A stretch of 64,000 nt of DNA, from the NCBI GenBank assembly GCA_022824305.1, contig JAJEAD010000071.1:62001-126000 (forward strand), given 5' to 3'. Position 1 is the first letter of the stretch. Each line of letters begins with the position of its first letter. Below the pieces are notes generated by a model. The model saw nothing but the letters and a program-made list of their open reading frames with translations. It did not search any database and was not told the DNA's origin. Of this stretch, positions 1-7,810 are shown piece by piece. The position numbers and the translations under genes are program-made. This DNA comes from Gammaproteobacteria bacterium. Its GTDB lineage: Bacteria; Pseudomonadota; Gammaproteobacteria; HK1.

Positions 1-124
1 TCGCGAAGGGCACCCGGGCGCTGACCCGCCCCGTCGCGGGGTTGTACACGTCCCCGAAGCGGTTGCTTTCTCCCGGCACTCTCCGCCCGTCGATGTAGTG
101 GCTGAGAACTCTTGTTTCGCTCAT
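1..124 (-). CDS. mmsA: Methylmalonate-semialdehyde dehydrogenase (CoA-acylating), N-terminal fragment cut by the window edge
   Basis: Only the first 41 codons are inside the window, read leftward from an ATG at 124. The peptide contains HYIDGRRVPGES followed by DVYNPATG, the characteristic opening of the CoA-acylating methylmalonate/malonate semialdehyde dehydrogenase branch of the aldehyde dehydrogenase superfamily. That enzyme converts methylmalonate semialdehyde to propionyl-CoA in valine and thymine breakdown, using NAD and CoA. The catalytic Cys and NAD-binding region are outside the window, so another aldehyde dehydrogenase cannot be fully excluded. The gene is divergent from the HIT gene across a 118-bp spacer that must hold both promoters. 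Confidence 0.7.
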   Translation of the reverse strand, partial: MSETRVLSHYIDGRRVPGESNRFGDVYNPATGRVSARVPFA

Positions 125-242
125 GCTCCTCTCCTGGGTCGCGGCCGGGCGCGGGGCCGGCGGCGCTGCACCTGCGGTGGCGATAGCATAGCCTACGCTT
201 CGCGAGCGATGCATCGCGGATCCGGTCTCACCAGGAGTCTTC

Positions 243-590
243 ATGTCGACCATCTTCTCCCGAATCGTTGCCGGGGAGCTTCCGGCGGACATCGTCTACC
301 AGGACGATCTCGTCACCTGCTTCCGCGACATCAATCCGGTGGCCCCCACCCATATCCTCGTCATCCCCAACCGCGAGATCGCGACCGTCAACGACTTCCA
401 GGACGGGGACGAGCACCTCGCGGGCCACATGGTGCTGGTGGCGCAGCGCATTGCCCGGGAAGAGGGCATCGCCGACAGCGGCTATCGCCTGATCATCAAC
501 TGCAATCGGGACGGTGGCCAGGAAGTCATGCACGTGCACCTGCACCTGGTGGGGGGACGCAGGATGGGCCCGATGGTGCTGCGGGAGTAG
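243..590 (+). CDS. hinT: HIT-family (HinT-like) purine nucleotide phosphoramidase
   Basis: This 115-residue protein matches the histidine triad family. The triad HVHLHL lies at residues 97-102 near the C-terminus and is followed by GG, as in HinT. N-terminal features are typical of the family: SRIVAGELPADIVYQDD and then the FRDINPVAPTHILVIP strand. HinT proteins hydrolyse AMP-lysine and other nucleoside phosphoramidates in the cytoplasm. The ATG at 243 is preceded by an AGGAG-like ribosome-binding site. The gene stands alone, divergent from the dehydrogenase and convergent with the sulfotransferase pair. The family call is secure; the cellular role is inferred from the family. Confidence 0.9.
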   Translation: MSTIFSRIVAGELPADIVYQDDLVTCFRDINPVAPTHILVIPNREIATVNDFQDGDEHLAGHMVLVAQRIAREEGIADSGYRLIINCNRDGGQEVMHVHLHLVGGRRMGPMVLRE

Positions 591-608
591 CCGAAGGCCG
601 GATCGAGG

Positions 609-635
609 GGGGCGCCCGCGTGCGTGCGGCGCCCC
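609..635. terminator. GC-rich hairpin between convergent genes, possible bidirectional terminator
   Basis: An 8-bp perfect stem (GGGGCGCC / GGCGCCCC) with an 11-nt loop fills the 58-bp gap between the ends of the HIT gene and the sulfotransferase gene. No U-tract follows on either strand, so termination would be weak or Rho-assisted. The assignment rests only on the stem and its position. Confidence 0.3.
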
Positions 636-648
636 GGGCAGGAGAGTG

Positions 649-2355
649 TTACCCGCCGGCTCCCGCGTGCCCGAGCGCGCTCCGCAGTGGCCCGAGCTGC
701 GATTCGAAGAGCCGCCAGCGGGCGAGCGAGCTTCGATAGAGGGGTTGACGCACCTGCCAGTTGCTGGCGGTCCCCACGCGCCGGTCGGTTTCGTGGAAGC
801 GCAGGCAGCGTGCATCGAAGGGCAACCCGCAGAACTCGAGGAGCGACGCCGTCACCCCTTCCAGGTCTTCCACCAGGCGCTCGTATCGCACCTCGTGCAG
901 GGGAATCGGCAGGGTGCGCGTCCAGTGCTCCATCAGCCGCTCGCAGCACCGGTACTCCGATGCAATGTCTTCGAGATCAAATGCATAGGGATAGGCGTCC
1001 TGGTGGGTGAACTGCTGCGCGTAGATCGAGAAGCACACGTCCATCGCATCGCGGCGGCACCAGATGACCCGGGCCCCCGGGAGGACCGCCGCCGCCAGAC
1101 CCAGGTGCAGCCAGTTTGCCGGCATCTTGTCGGTCACCCTGGCGGCGCCCGCGGAGTCCGCCGGGAGTGATTCCAGGTAGGCGCGGCCCAGGGCCGCAAG
1201 CTCTTCCGGCTCGAGCTCCAGGATCCGCTTCGACGGGCGCGCGCCGAGAGAACGCGCCTGGAGGCCCAGGTTCGGCAGCTCGCCCGCCCCGAAGCAGTCG
1301 GGGTGACTGGCGAGGATCTGTTCGACGAGGCTCGTTCCCGAGCGCGGCATGCCCACGATGAAAACCGGTCGTGAGCTCGGATCGCCCTGACCGGCGGTGT
1401 GGAGAAAGAAATCCGCGTCATAGTCATGCGCAATGGCGGCAGCGCGTTTCTCCGCCATCCGGCGGTCGTGACGCACCCCGCGCCGACGCTGCCGGTTGCC
1501 CTCCTGGTAGTGGCGGAAGGCTCGCTCGAAGTCACCGAGGTCCTCGCGCGCCTTGCCGAGCGCAAAGTGGAGATCGGCCGCTTCTTCTCCCGCCGGCCCC
1601 TTGCGGGCGGTCAGCGCCTCGATGCGCGCGACCAGATCCGCGTCTCGCGGGTGAATGCGGCGCGTATGCACCAGGTTCAAGAGTGCGGGCGAGAATCCGG
1701 GATCGCAGCGAAGCGCAGCGTGGAAGGCGGCCTCCGCCTCGGCAAACTCGCCTCGCTCCACGTGCAGGGTGCCGAGACTGTTGTGCGCCTCCGGGTGCCG
1801 TGGCTCGATGGCCAATGCGCGCCGCAGGGGTTCGAACGCCTGATCGCTCCTCCCGGTGTCCTGCCGGGCAAGCGCCAGCGCAACCCAGGCCCCCGCATCG
1901 TTCGGTGAGCGTGCGCAAAGGTCCTCGAAGCAGCTCACTGCCGCGTCGAGGTCGCCGAGCCGCTGCAGCGCCTTGCCCAGGTTGTAGCGCGCCGACAGGT
2001 GGGAGGGTTCGAGGCGCAGTGCTTCACGGTACTGGGTCTGCGCCTCGGCCGGCCGGCCCAACGCCTGGAACAGGTTGCCGAGGTTGTTTCGGGCGCCTAC
2101 GTCATCCGGATCGGATTCCACCGCCCTGGACAACAGGGCCTGCGCCGATTCGAGGTTCCCGCGTCGATGCTCGAAGGCCGCGAGGTGCGAGAGTGCCGGC
2201 GCGTTGCCGGGGTCGAGCGCGAGCACCCGGCGGTAAGCCTGCTCGGCGCCGCCGAGGTCCCCCGCCCGGTGCCGGGCGTAGGCGCTCTCCAGCTCCCGGG
2301 ATGCGCGTCGCGTCCGGCTCCGAGTGCGCTTTTTCTCCGAGAGGCGGGTGGGCAT
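649..2355 (-). CDS. TPR-repeat sulfotransferase (second gene of a tandem pair)
   Basis: This protein of about 568 residues has a TPR solenoid (roughly residues 20-290, with repeated motifs such as ARNNLGNLFQALGRPAEA) followed by a PAPS-dependent sulfotransferase domain. The 5'-phosphosulfate loop is visible as GMPRSGTSLVEQIL near residue 330, and a 3'-phosphate motif as VIWCRRDAMDVCFSIY further on. Members of this architecture are likened to tyrosylprotein sulfotransferases; the acceptor here is unknown. The ATG at 2355 lies one base after the upstream gene's stop, so the two genes are almost certainly cotranscribed and translationally coupled. A longer start at 2376 would overlap the upstream gene. 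The two proteins are clear paralogues over their full length. Confidence 0.85.
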   Translation of the reverse strand: MPTRLSEKKRTRSRTRRASRELESAYARHRAGDLGGAEQAYRRVLALDPGNAPALSHLAAFEHRRGNLESAQALLSRAVESDPDDVGARNNLGNLFQALGRPAEAQTQYREALRLEPSHLSARYNLGKALQRLGDLDAAVSCFEDLCARSPNDAGAWVALALARQDTGRSDQAFEPLRRALAIEPRHPEAHNSLGTLHVERGEFAEAEAAFHAALRCDPGFSPALLNLVHTRRIHPRDADLVARIEALTARKGPAGEEAADLHFALGKAREDLGDFERAFRHYQEGNRQRRRGVRHDRRMAEKRAAAIAHDYDADFFLHTAGQGDPSSRPVFIVGMPRSGTSLVEQILASHPDCFGAGELPNLGLQARSLGARPSKRILELEPEELAALGRAYLESLPADSAGAARVTDKMPANWLHLGLAAAVLPGARVIWCRRDAMDVCFSIYAQQFTHQDAYPYAFDLEDIASEYRCCERLMEHWTRTLPIPLHEVRYERLVEDLEGVTASLLEFCGLPFDARCLRFHETDRRVGTASNWQVRQPLYRSSLARWRLFESQLGPLRSALGHAGAGG

Positions 2356-2356
2356 G

Positions 2357-4468
2357 TCACGAAGGCGCTGCGTCACCGAGCGCGTCGCGCAGCTCCCCGA
2401 GGTGGGATGCGTAGTGCTTCCAGCGCTCGACCGCGCTGCGGTAGATGGGTTGGCGCACCTGCCACTGGCTCGCGGTCGCCACGGCGCGCCCGTCGGCGTG
2501 GAAGTCGAGGCAGGCCGGATCCCACTTCAGGCCGCAGAAGGCGACGAGCTCGCGGCTCATGCGCTCCTGGTCCACGACGAGCTCTTCGTACACGACCTCG
2601 TGAATCTCGAGCGGGAGCACCTTGCGCCAGTGCCGCATGACCCGTTCGTACTCTCGGTACACGAGGCCGAGCTCGCGCAGATCGTAGGTATATACGTGTC
2701 CGTCCCCGTAGTGCTGCATGTAGTTCGACAGGCACACGTCCAGCACGTTGCGCCGGCAGTGGACGAGGCGGGCTCCGGGAAGGAGGAGCGCGATGAGTCC
2801 CAGGTAGCTGTAGTTGCCGGGAAGCTTGTCGGTGATGCGTTCGGCCTGCGGACGGTCCCGGCCCAGCACCTCGAGGTAGAAGGCCGCGAGATGCCGCGAG
2901 ATGTCGGGGCTGACTGCGCCCGCGGCCCTCGGGTAGTCATCGGGACCCGAGCCCGCCGCGGCGCCGAGGCGCCGCGCGCACTCCGGTATCGTGTTCAGCT
3001 CACCGGCACCGTGCACCGCGGGATGGCGGGAGAGGATCTGCTCGACGAGCGAAGTCCCGGAACGGGGCATGCCGAAGACGAACACCGGCTGCGGGTTCGG
3101 GTCACCCTGGCCCCGGGTGCGAGCGAAGAGCGCCTCGTCGAAGGTCTCGATGATCGCGTCGATGCGCCGCACCCACGCTTCCAGGTCGAACTCGCGGTTT
3201 CGCCGGTGGATGCGGTTGGCCTGCTCGAAGTGGGCGAAGGCTCGATCGTAGTGCGCGCAGCCATGGTGCATCCGGCCGAGCGCGAAGTGCAGATGGCAGC
3301 GATCCTCGTCGCCGAGCTCACGCCGTTCGGGTATCGACTCCACCCGGGCGATGGTCTCGCGGTCCTTCTCGCCGAATTGCCGCAGGTGGGACAGCATGGA
3401 CCACGCGAGCGGAAGGTCGGGCGAGAGCTCGAGCGAGCGCAGGCAATATGCCTCCGCCGCCTTTCGATCGCCGGCGATGGAGCTCGCGTGCGCAAGCAGG
3501 TTGAGCGCCCCGGGGTTCTCCGGGTCCAGGGAGAGAGCCTGTCGGGTCGCTTCCAGCCCGGCCGGAATGTCCCCGCGGGCGATGAGCGTCGCGCCGAGCC
3601 GGAGCCATGCCTTGATGAGCTTCGGCTCCAGCGAGACGCAGCGGCGATAGCTCTCGATCGCCGCTCCCGGTTTGCCGCGGGCCGCGGCGACCTCGGCGAG
3701 GACGAAGTGGTCGCCGGCACATTCCGGGCGCAGCGCCACCGCCCTGCGCGCCGCGTCTTCCGCATCCGCCAGCATCCCCTGCCGCCGGCAGACCAGGGCC
3801 AGATGCGCGTGGGCCTCCGCAAGGTCCGGATGCTCGCGAGCGAGGATGAGCAGTCGCTGCGCCGCCTCGTCGATGCGACCCGTACGCTCGAGCGCGACGG
3901 CCAGGTTCAGGCGCGCCGGCACGTGGCGGGGCTCGATCTCGAGAGCACGTCTCAGGCAGCGTTGGGCCTCGTCGAGCTCGTCCCGCTCGATGTGGACACT
4001 GCCGAGACTGTTCCAGGCGGGAACGTACTCGGGCGCCTCCGCCACCACCCGCCGGTAGCAGGCGGCGGCGGCTTCGAGGTCCTCGAGATCGTGGTGGACG
4101 GTGCCGAGCTCGTAGCGTGCGGTGACGGACCCCGGCTGCCGCTCGAGCGCCTCGCGAAAGGCGGACAGGGCTCCCCGCAGGTCGCCCTGCGCCTTGAGCA
4201 CCCGCCCCAGGCTCTCCCGGCAGCTCGCCTCCCGGGGGGCGCATGCGATCGCCCTCTGAAGCCTGGTGCGCGCTTCGTCGAAACGGCCGCGCTGGTGGAG
4301 CAGCAGTCCGAGGTTCTGCAACGCGAACGCGTGGTGGCGATGGCGGGCGAGAAAGCGGCGATAGACCGCATCCGCCTCCACCAGGCGCCCCGCCTGGTGG
4401 AGCGCGAGCGCCTCGTGGAGCAGCCGCTCGTCTCTTTCGCGCAGGGGCCGGGGCCGCGGGCGGGTCAC
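2357..4468 (-). CDS. TPR-repeat sulfotransferase (first gene of a tandem pair)
   Basis: The 703-residue product begins with about ten TPR units (to roughly residue 400) and ends with a sulfotransferase domain. The PAPS 5'-loop is GMPRSGTSLVEQIL near residue 465, and the 3'-phosphate site is LVHCRRNVLDVCLSNY. No signal peptide is visible, so it should act in the cytoplasm or at the membrane face. The start is a GTG at 4468, the only plausible start because an in-frame stop lies just upstream. The TPR array is longer than in the downstream paralogue, which suggests different protein partners. Reaction class (sulfuryl transfer from PAPS) is a family inference; the substrate could be protein or glycan. 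Confidence 0.85.
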   Translation of the reverse strand: MTRPRPRPLRERDERLLHEALALHQAGRLVEADAVYRRFLARHRHHAFALQNLGLLLHQRGRFDEARTRLQRAIACAPREASCRESLGRVLKAQGDLRGALSAFREALERQPGSVTARYELGTVHHDLEDLEAAAACYRRVVAEAPEYVPAWNSLGSVHIERDELDEAQRCLRRALEIEPRHVPARLNLAVALERTGRIDEAAQRLLILAREHPDLAEAHAHLALVCRRQGMLADAEDAARRAVALRPECAGDHFVLAEVAAARGKPGAAIESYRRCVSLEPKLIKAWLRLGATLIARGDIPAGLEATRQALSLDPENPGALNLLAHASSIAGDRKAAEAYCLRSLELSPDLPLAWSMLSHLRQFGEKDRETIARVESIPERRELGDEDRCHLHFALGRMHHGCAHYDRAFAHFEQANRIHRRNREFDLEAWVRRIDAIIETFDEALFARTRGQGDPNPQPVFVFGMPRSGTSLVEQILSRHPAVHGAGELNTIPECARRLGAAAGSGPDDYPRAAGAVSPDISRHLAAFYLEVLGRDRPQAERITDKLPGNYSYLGLIALLLPGARLVHCRRNVLDVCLSNYMQHYGDGHVYTYDLRELGLVYREYERVMRHWRKVLPLEIHEVVYEELVVDQERMSRELVAFCGLKWDPACLDFHADGRAVATASQWQVRQPIYRSAVERWKHYASHLGELRDALGDAAPS

Positions 4469-4595
4469 ACCTCGTTTCTCGGGGAGCGTTCAGGCCCCCG
4501 CGATAGATGCGTCATGGCGGGCGATGTTCGCATTGCGGGTCGGCAGGGGCGGAGCGCCGATTCGTGCCTGCATCGCCGTTCCTGGTTGGGCCAGG

Positions 4596-4614
4596 TCCGA
4601 CCATATCCGTCGGA
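4596..4614. promoter_or_regulatory. Short inverted repeat upstream of the sulfotransferase operon
   Basis: TCCGAC and GTCGGA face each other across 7 bp, about 130 bp upstream of the GTG start of the leftward sulfotransferase pair. It is the only clear symmetrical element in the 4469-4718 gap apart from the porin terminator. It could be an operator, but 6-bp arms occur by chance in GC-rich DNA. I see no gene in this gap and no convincing -35/-10 pair. Confidence 0.2.
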
Positions 4615-4718
4615 TTTCGGCGTGACAAGCTCCCCGGACCGGGCGCCGGACACCACTCCCTGTCGGGCATCGGCACAGGGCCGGGCGCAAGCGTCGGATG
4701 CCGGCGGTGGCGCCGCAC

Positions 4719-4748
4719 AAAAAAGGCCCCTCCCGGAGGAGGGGCCTT
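4719..4748 (-). terminator. Rho-independent terminator of the leftward porin gene
   Basis: Read on the minus strand, the stem AAGGCCCCTCC / GGAGGGGCCTT closes on a very short loop and runs into a T6 tract. It lies 55 bp beyond the porin stop codon. This is a textbook intrinsic terminator. Confidence 0.9.
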
Positions 4749-4802
4749 GGCAGACAAGGAGGCACCCTCAGGAGGTCGAGGGTGCTCCGCGGCTCGGTCG
4801 GA

Positions 4803-5813
4803 TCAGTTGAACCTCACCCGAGAGCCGACGTGGAAGGCGCTGATGTCTTCGAGATCCATGTTGGGGGCATCGAACGAGTAGTTGTTGAAGCCCGCGTAGA
4901 CATCGACCCCACCACCGAGCGAGTACTGGGCGCCGAGACCGACGGCCCGCCCTTCCATGTTATCGCCCTGGTCGGTGCTGCGGTAGTCCACGGCCACGCT
5001 CATGTTGCCCCAGGAGTGGGCGACATTGATGTACATGTCCTCGTAGTCGTCACGATTGGCGTCGTCCGTTCCCCAGGCCGCGTTGACGCTCGTGCCGTTC
5101 GCGAAGGCGATGCCGCCGGCGATGCCGAGCACGTCTTCCTCGTAGACGAGGCCACCGATCACGCTGGCGGCGCCGACGTCGTGACTCAGGCTGGCTCCGA
5201 AGTGCCAGTCATGGCTGTCATCGCTGTCCTTCTGGATACTGGCCGAGAGGCTGACCGGACCGATGGACGGGGTGTCGTAGCGCAGCGTGTTCATGCGCGG
5301 CGTGTTGACGCTCGGGAAGAACGAGAACACGGAGTATCCCGAAGCGCTTCCGTCGGTGCTCATCACACCCAGGCCGCTGTTGGTGTCCGGGGAGTACTCG
5401 GTGCCCATCCACGCGCCGTTGTGGCTGGTCCACATGATGCCGTTGCCGGCGCTCGGGGCGTTGCCCAGGGTGATCTTGCCGAATTCGCCGCTGAGGTAGA
5501 GCAGCGAGTGGCGAGCATCAAAGGACGCCTTGTTGTCGGGGTTGTCCACATCGAGCCCGCCGCCGGCGTTGTTGGAGGATCCATACTCGATGTGCGCGCC
5601 GGCGGTCAGGCCCGCCATCACCTCGCCTTCGGCGGTGAGGCGGAAACGGGACTTCGACGCGGAGCCGTCAACGTGCTGCACGTCGGAGTCGACGCCGTTG
5701 TCGGCGAAGCGGATGGCACGGTTCACATGCCCGGATACGCTGACATCCAGCGCCTGCGCCGCCATCGGAGCGATGCTGGCGGCCACCGCGGTAGCCAGTA
5801 GCTTTTTGTTCAT
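4803..5813 (-). CDS. Gram-negative general porin (outer-membrane beta-barrel), paralogue 1
   Basis: The protein is about 336 residues from MNKKLLATAVAASIAP, a Sec signal peptide ending at AQA before LDVSVSGHVNRAIRF, the typical first strand of a 16-stranded trimeric porin. Alternating aromatic/polar strands continue to the end, including FHVGSRVRF. It should form diffusion pores in the outer membrane. The start at 5813 (rather than 5831) gives a normal signal peptide and has a GAGGAA ribosome-binding site 11 nt upstream. The last residue is Asn after the usual terminal Phe, which is unusual for a BAM substrate. A strong terminator follows. The gene is divergent from a paralogous porin at 6530. 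Confidence 0.9.
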   Translation of the reverse strand: MNKKLLATAVAASIAPMAAQALDVSVSGHVNRAIRFADNGVDSDVQHVDGSASKSRFRLTAEGEVMAGLTAGAHIEYGSSNNAGGGLDVDNPDNKASFDARHSLLYLSGEFGKITLGNAPSAGNGIMWTSHNGAWMGTEYSPDTNSGLGVMSTDGSASGYSVFSFFPSVNTPRMNTLRYDTPSIGPVSLSASIQKDSDDSHDWHFGASLSHDVGAASVIGGLVYEEDVLGIAGGIAFANGTSVNAAWGTDDANRDDYEDMYINVAHSWGNMSVAVDYRSTDQGDNMEGRAVGLGAQYSLGGGVDVYAGFNNYSFDAPNMDLEDISAFHVGSRVRFN

Positions 5814-5878
5814 GGCAGTTTGATTCCTCATCCAGGTAATTCCATATGGGCTCCGACCTCATGATGTCCAGAGCCCTC

Positions 5879-5894
5879 CAACTTCTAGAAGTTG
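5879..5894. promoter_or_regulatory. Perfect 16-bp palindrome in the leader of porin 1
   Basis: CAACTTCTAGAAGTTG is a perfect palindrome 66 bp upstream of the porin 1 start codon. A candidate minus-strand -10 hexamer (TATACT) lies at 5919-5924, though its -35 is weak. If that is correct, transcription would start near 5912 and the palindrome would sit about 20-35 nt into the leader, where a bound repressor could block elongation or where the RNA could form a short hairpin. The regulator is unknown. Confidence 0.45.
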
Positions 5895-5986
5895 CCCGTC
5901 CTTCGATCAGGCGGCGGAAGTATAGGCCATCGGCGTCTGACTTCCGCAACAAATTTCGCCAACAAGGGCCAATCCGGCATCAATGA

Positions 5987-6004
5987 TGTTGCATTTGTGC
6001 AACA
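5987..6004. promoter_or_regulatory. Inverted repeat TGTTGCA-N4-TGCAACA between divergent porins
   Basis: The 7-bp arms are perfect and are separated by TTTG, giving an 18-bp dyad of operator size in the AT-richer part of the porin spacer. It lies about 63 bp upstream of the candidate porin 1 -10, so it could be an activator site or an operator shared by both porins. No regulator family can be named from the sequence. Confidence 0.45.
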
Positions 6005-6034
6005 GTCGCCCGTGGTTGTTACCTGATTTTTCAT

Positions 6035-6054
6035 CCACCGGAGCAATCCGGTGG
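6035..6054. promoter_or_regulatory. Inverted repeat CCACCGG-N6-CCGGTGG in the porin spacer
   Basis: This is a third symmetrical element within 180 bp of the porin 1 upstream region, with perfect 7-bp arms. The rest of the 5814-6529 spacer (716 bp) contains no gene that I can support. Only short frames without family resemblance are present, and no convincing sigma-70 promoter for porin 2 was found. Confidence 0.3.
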
Positions 6055-6529
6055 CTCCGGAGATACCGGAATCGGCCGATTGTCGGCTCACTGCAGGCTG
6101 ATTTTCGATGATCTGCAGCTCCAGAGCCACCTGAGAGCCTGGCGCGATTCTCCCCCTTGGGTCAGGGCAAGCGTCCTCAACGCCGCCTGGCGTGAGTGTC
6201 CGCTTTGGCGATGGCCGCGGGGCTTGCCATGGTCTGCGGTGGCCACCTCGACGCAGACGCGACGCTTAACTTCGAGTGCCCCGGTCTGCTCGAGATTCTC
6301 GTCTCGCCGGGCGCTTCTCACGCTCCATGTGAGTGCGCACGGTGCTCTCGCGGTGTTGCCCAAGTCCTGCCGGCAGAGTCCGACTTGGACTGGCCGTTGA
6401 AATTATTCGGTGTTGTCAATGAGTTGGAAACGCCACCTCGCCGAGGGACCAGCTCCCCTCCGGAAGTTGGAGGGCTCCGGCGAATCTGTCTCGGAGCCAA
6501 GGGATGATTTCTCAAGAGGAATTCGCTCA

Positions 6530-7549
6530 ATGATGAACAGAAAGCTTTTGGCGACGGCTGTCGCAGGCGTGGTCGCGCCGATGACGGCTCAGGCGGTGGA
6601 CTTCGCCGTGTCCGGAGCCATAGACCGTGCAATCCGCTTCGCAGACAACGGAAACGGTTCCGACGTGCAGCACGTTTCCGGCCCGTATCCCACGCACTTC
6701 GCTTTTTCTGGAAGCGCGGAGGCAATGCCGGGCATTATCGCTGGCGGGCGCATCGAAGCAGGTTGGGGCGCCAACAGCGCCGGAAGCCGGGATGTCGACG
6801 CGCCGGACAAGGCTCCCGATCTCAGTTATCGTCACTCCTACATGTACGTAAGTGGCGCCTTTGGCAGGGTGACTCTTGGCTGGACCAATCCGGCGGGCAG
6901 GAGCGCAATGTTCGGGTCCCACAACGGCGCTTGGGCGGGTACTGAGTACTCCGTAGACCACACGTCCTCAATATCGGTGTTGACGACGGACGACGAGTCC
7001 TCGGGCTACTCCGTTTGGAGCTTCATGCCCAGCGTCAATTGGGGACGTGCCAATGTCCTCCGATACAACTCTCCTTCCATCGGACCGGTGACGTTTGCGG
7101 CCAGCCTTCAGAAGGACGGCAACGATCCGACGGACCAGATGTGGGCGTTCGAGGGTAGGGTGAGCCAGGAAGTCGGTGCTGCCAGCGTGATCGGGCGTGT
7201 AGGCATCGTTGAAGATGCGTTGGCAATATCCGGCGGAATGAAGTTCGCCAACGGTACGAGCATCAACGCTGCTTGGGGCACGGATGAGAGAAAGGCAGGG
7301 CAGGATTACGAAGACGTGTACGTCAACCTCTCTCACGAGTGGGGCAGCCTGTCGCTGGCTATCGACTACCGGACGGCTGATGACAGCATGACGAATCTGG
7401 AGGGTCGGAAAGTCGGTCTCGGAGCGAACTACGCGCTGGGCGAAGGAGTGAATGTTTACGCAGGATTCCACAATTACTCCTTCGATGCTCCCGACATGGA
7501 TCTCGAGAACGTCAACTCATTCCACATCGGTACGAGCGTGAGCTTCTAG
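6530..7549 (+). CDS. Gram-negative general porin, paralogue 2
   Basis: The 339-residue product starts MMNRKLLATAVAGVVAP, with signal peptide cleavage predicted after AQA before VDFAVSGAIDRAIRF. It aligns along its whole length with porin 1, sharing blocks such as SHNGAW.GTEYS, SPSIGPV, DVGAASVIG/EVGAASVIG and NYSFDAP.MDLE. It ends in SVSF, with the usual C-terminal Phe used for outer-membrane insertion. The start at 6530 is supported by AAGAGGA nine bases upstream; an upstream frame to 6410 has no signal-peptide character. Codon usage looks less GC-rich than in neighbouring genes, so it may have arrived separately or evolved under different constraints. It is oppositely oriented to porin 1. 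Confidence 0.9.
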   Translation: MMNRKLLATAVAGVVAPMTAQAVDFAVSGAIDRAIRFADNGNGSDVQHVSGPYPTHFAFSGSAEAMPGIIAGGRIEAGWGANSAGSRDVDAPDKAPDLSYRHSYMYVSGAFGRVTLGWTNPAGRSAMFGSHNGAWAGTEYSVDHTSSISVLTTDDESSGYSVWSFMPSVNWGRANVLRYNSPSIGPVTFAASLQKDGNDPTDQMWAFEGRVSQEVGAASVIGRVGIVEDALAISGGMKFANGTSINAAWGTDERKAGQDYEDVYVNLSHEWGSLSLAIDYRTADDSMTNLEGRKVGLGANYALGEGVNVYAGFHNYSFDAPDMDLENVNSFHIGTSVSF

Positions 7550-7574
7550 CCGATCGGGATGTGGGAGTGAGCAT

Positions 7575-7592
7575 CCTCGGCTCTGTCCGAGG
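7575..7592 (+). terminator. Small hairpin just after porin 2
   Basis: CCTCGG and CCGAGG form a 6-bp stem with a 6-nt loop, 25 bp past the porin 2 stop. It has no U-tract and probably protects the 3' end or assists the stronger terminator that follows. Confidence 0.35.
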
Positions 7593-7610
7593 AAGACTCC
7601 GATTCGGTAT

Positions 7611-7646
7611 GAAGCCCCTCCCACGCGGAGGGGCTTCTTGTTTTGT
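7611..7646 (+). terminator. Rho-independent terminator of porin 2
   Basis: GAAGCCCCTC pairs with GAGGGGCTTC across a 7-nt loop and is followed by a T-rich tail (TTGTTTTG). It resembles the terminator of porin 1 in sequence, consistent with a common origin of the two gene units. Confidence 0.85.
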
Positions 7647-7745
7647 GTGCCGAGCAAGACCGAATACCAGTACGCTTGCTTCGGGCCACGCCCGTCCTCC
7701 TGATCTGCTGAAGCCTCGCAACTCCAATCTGATCAGAGATCGTGT

Positions 7746-7762
7746 CTGATTGTCGCAATCAG
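7746..7762 (-). terminator. Hairpin downstream of the integrase pair
   Basis: CTGATTG and CAATCAG form a perfect 7-bp stem with a 3-nt loop, 49 bp beyond the stop codon of the leftward integrase operon. It may be a weak terminator for the integrases. It could also be a symmetric recombinase site, but a 3-bp spacer is too short for a normal tyrosine-recombinase crossover region. Confidence 0.35.
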
Positions 7763-7810
7763 GCTTCGAGCCCCGGGACGGCGGGAGGAGGCAAGGGACG
7801 GCGGAGGTGA

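Noticed and set aside
2324-4810. Open frame of about 828 codons opposite the sulfotransferase gene
   Set aside because: It is the complement of a gene with clear TPR and PAPS motifs and has no motif of its own.
5814-6529. Small genes in the spacer between the porins
   Set aside because: Frames of 80-106 codons exist on both strands but overlap each other, lack ribosome-binding sites and show no family resemblance.
7575-7646. Attachment site formed by the porin 2 terminator hairpins
   Set aside because: The stem plus T-rich tail explains it as an intrinsic terminator; no matching direct repeat was seen on the other side of the integrases.
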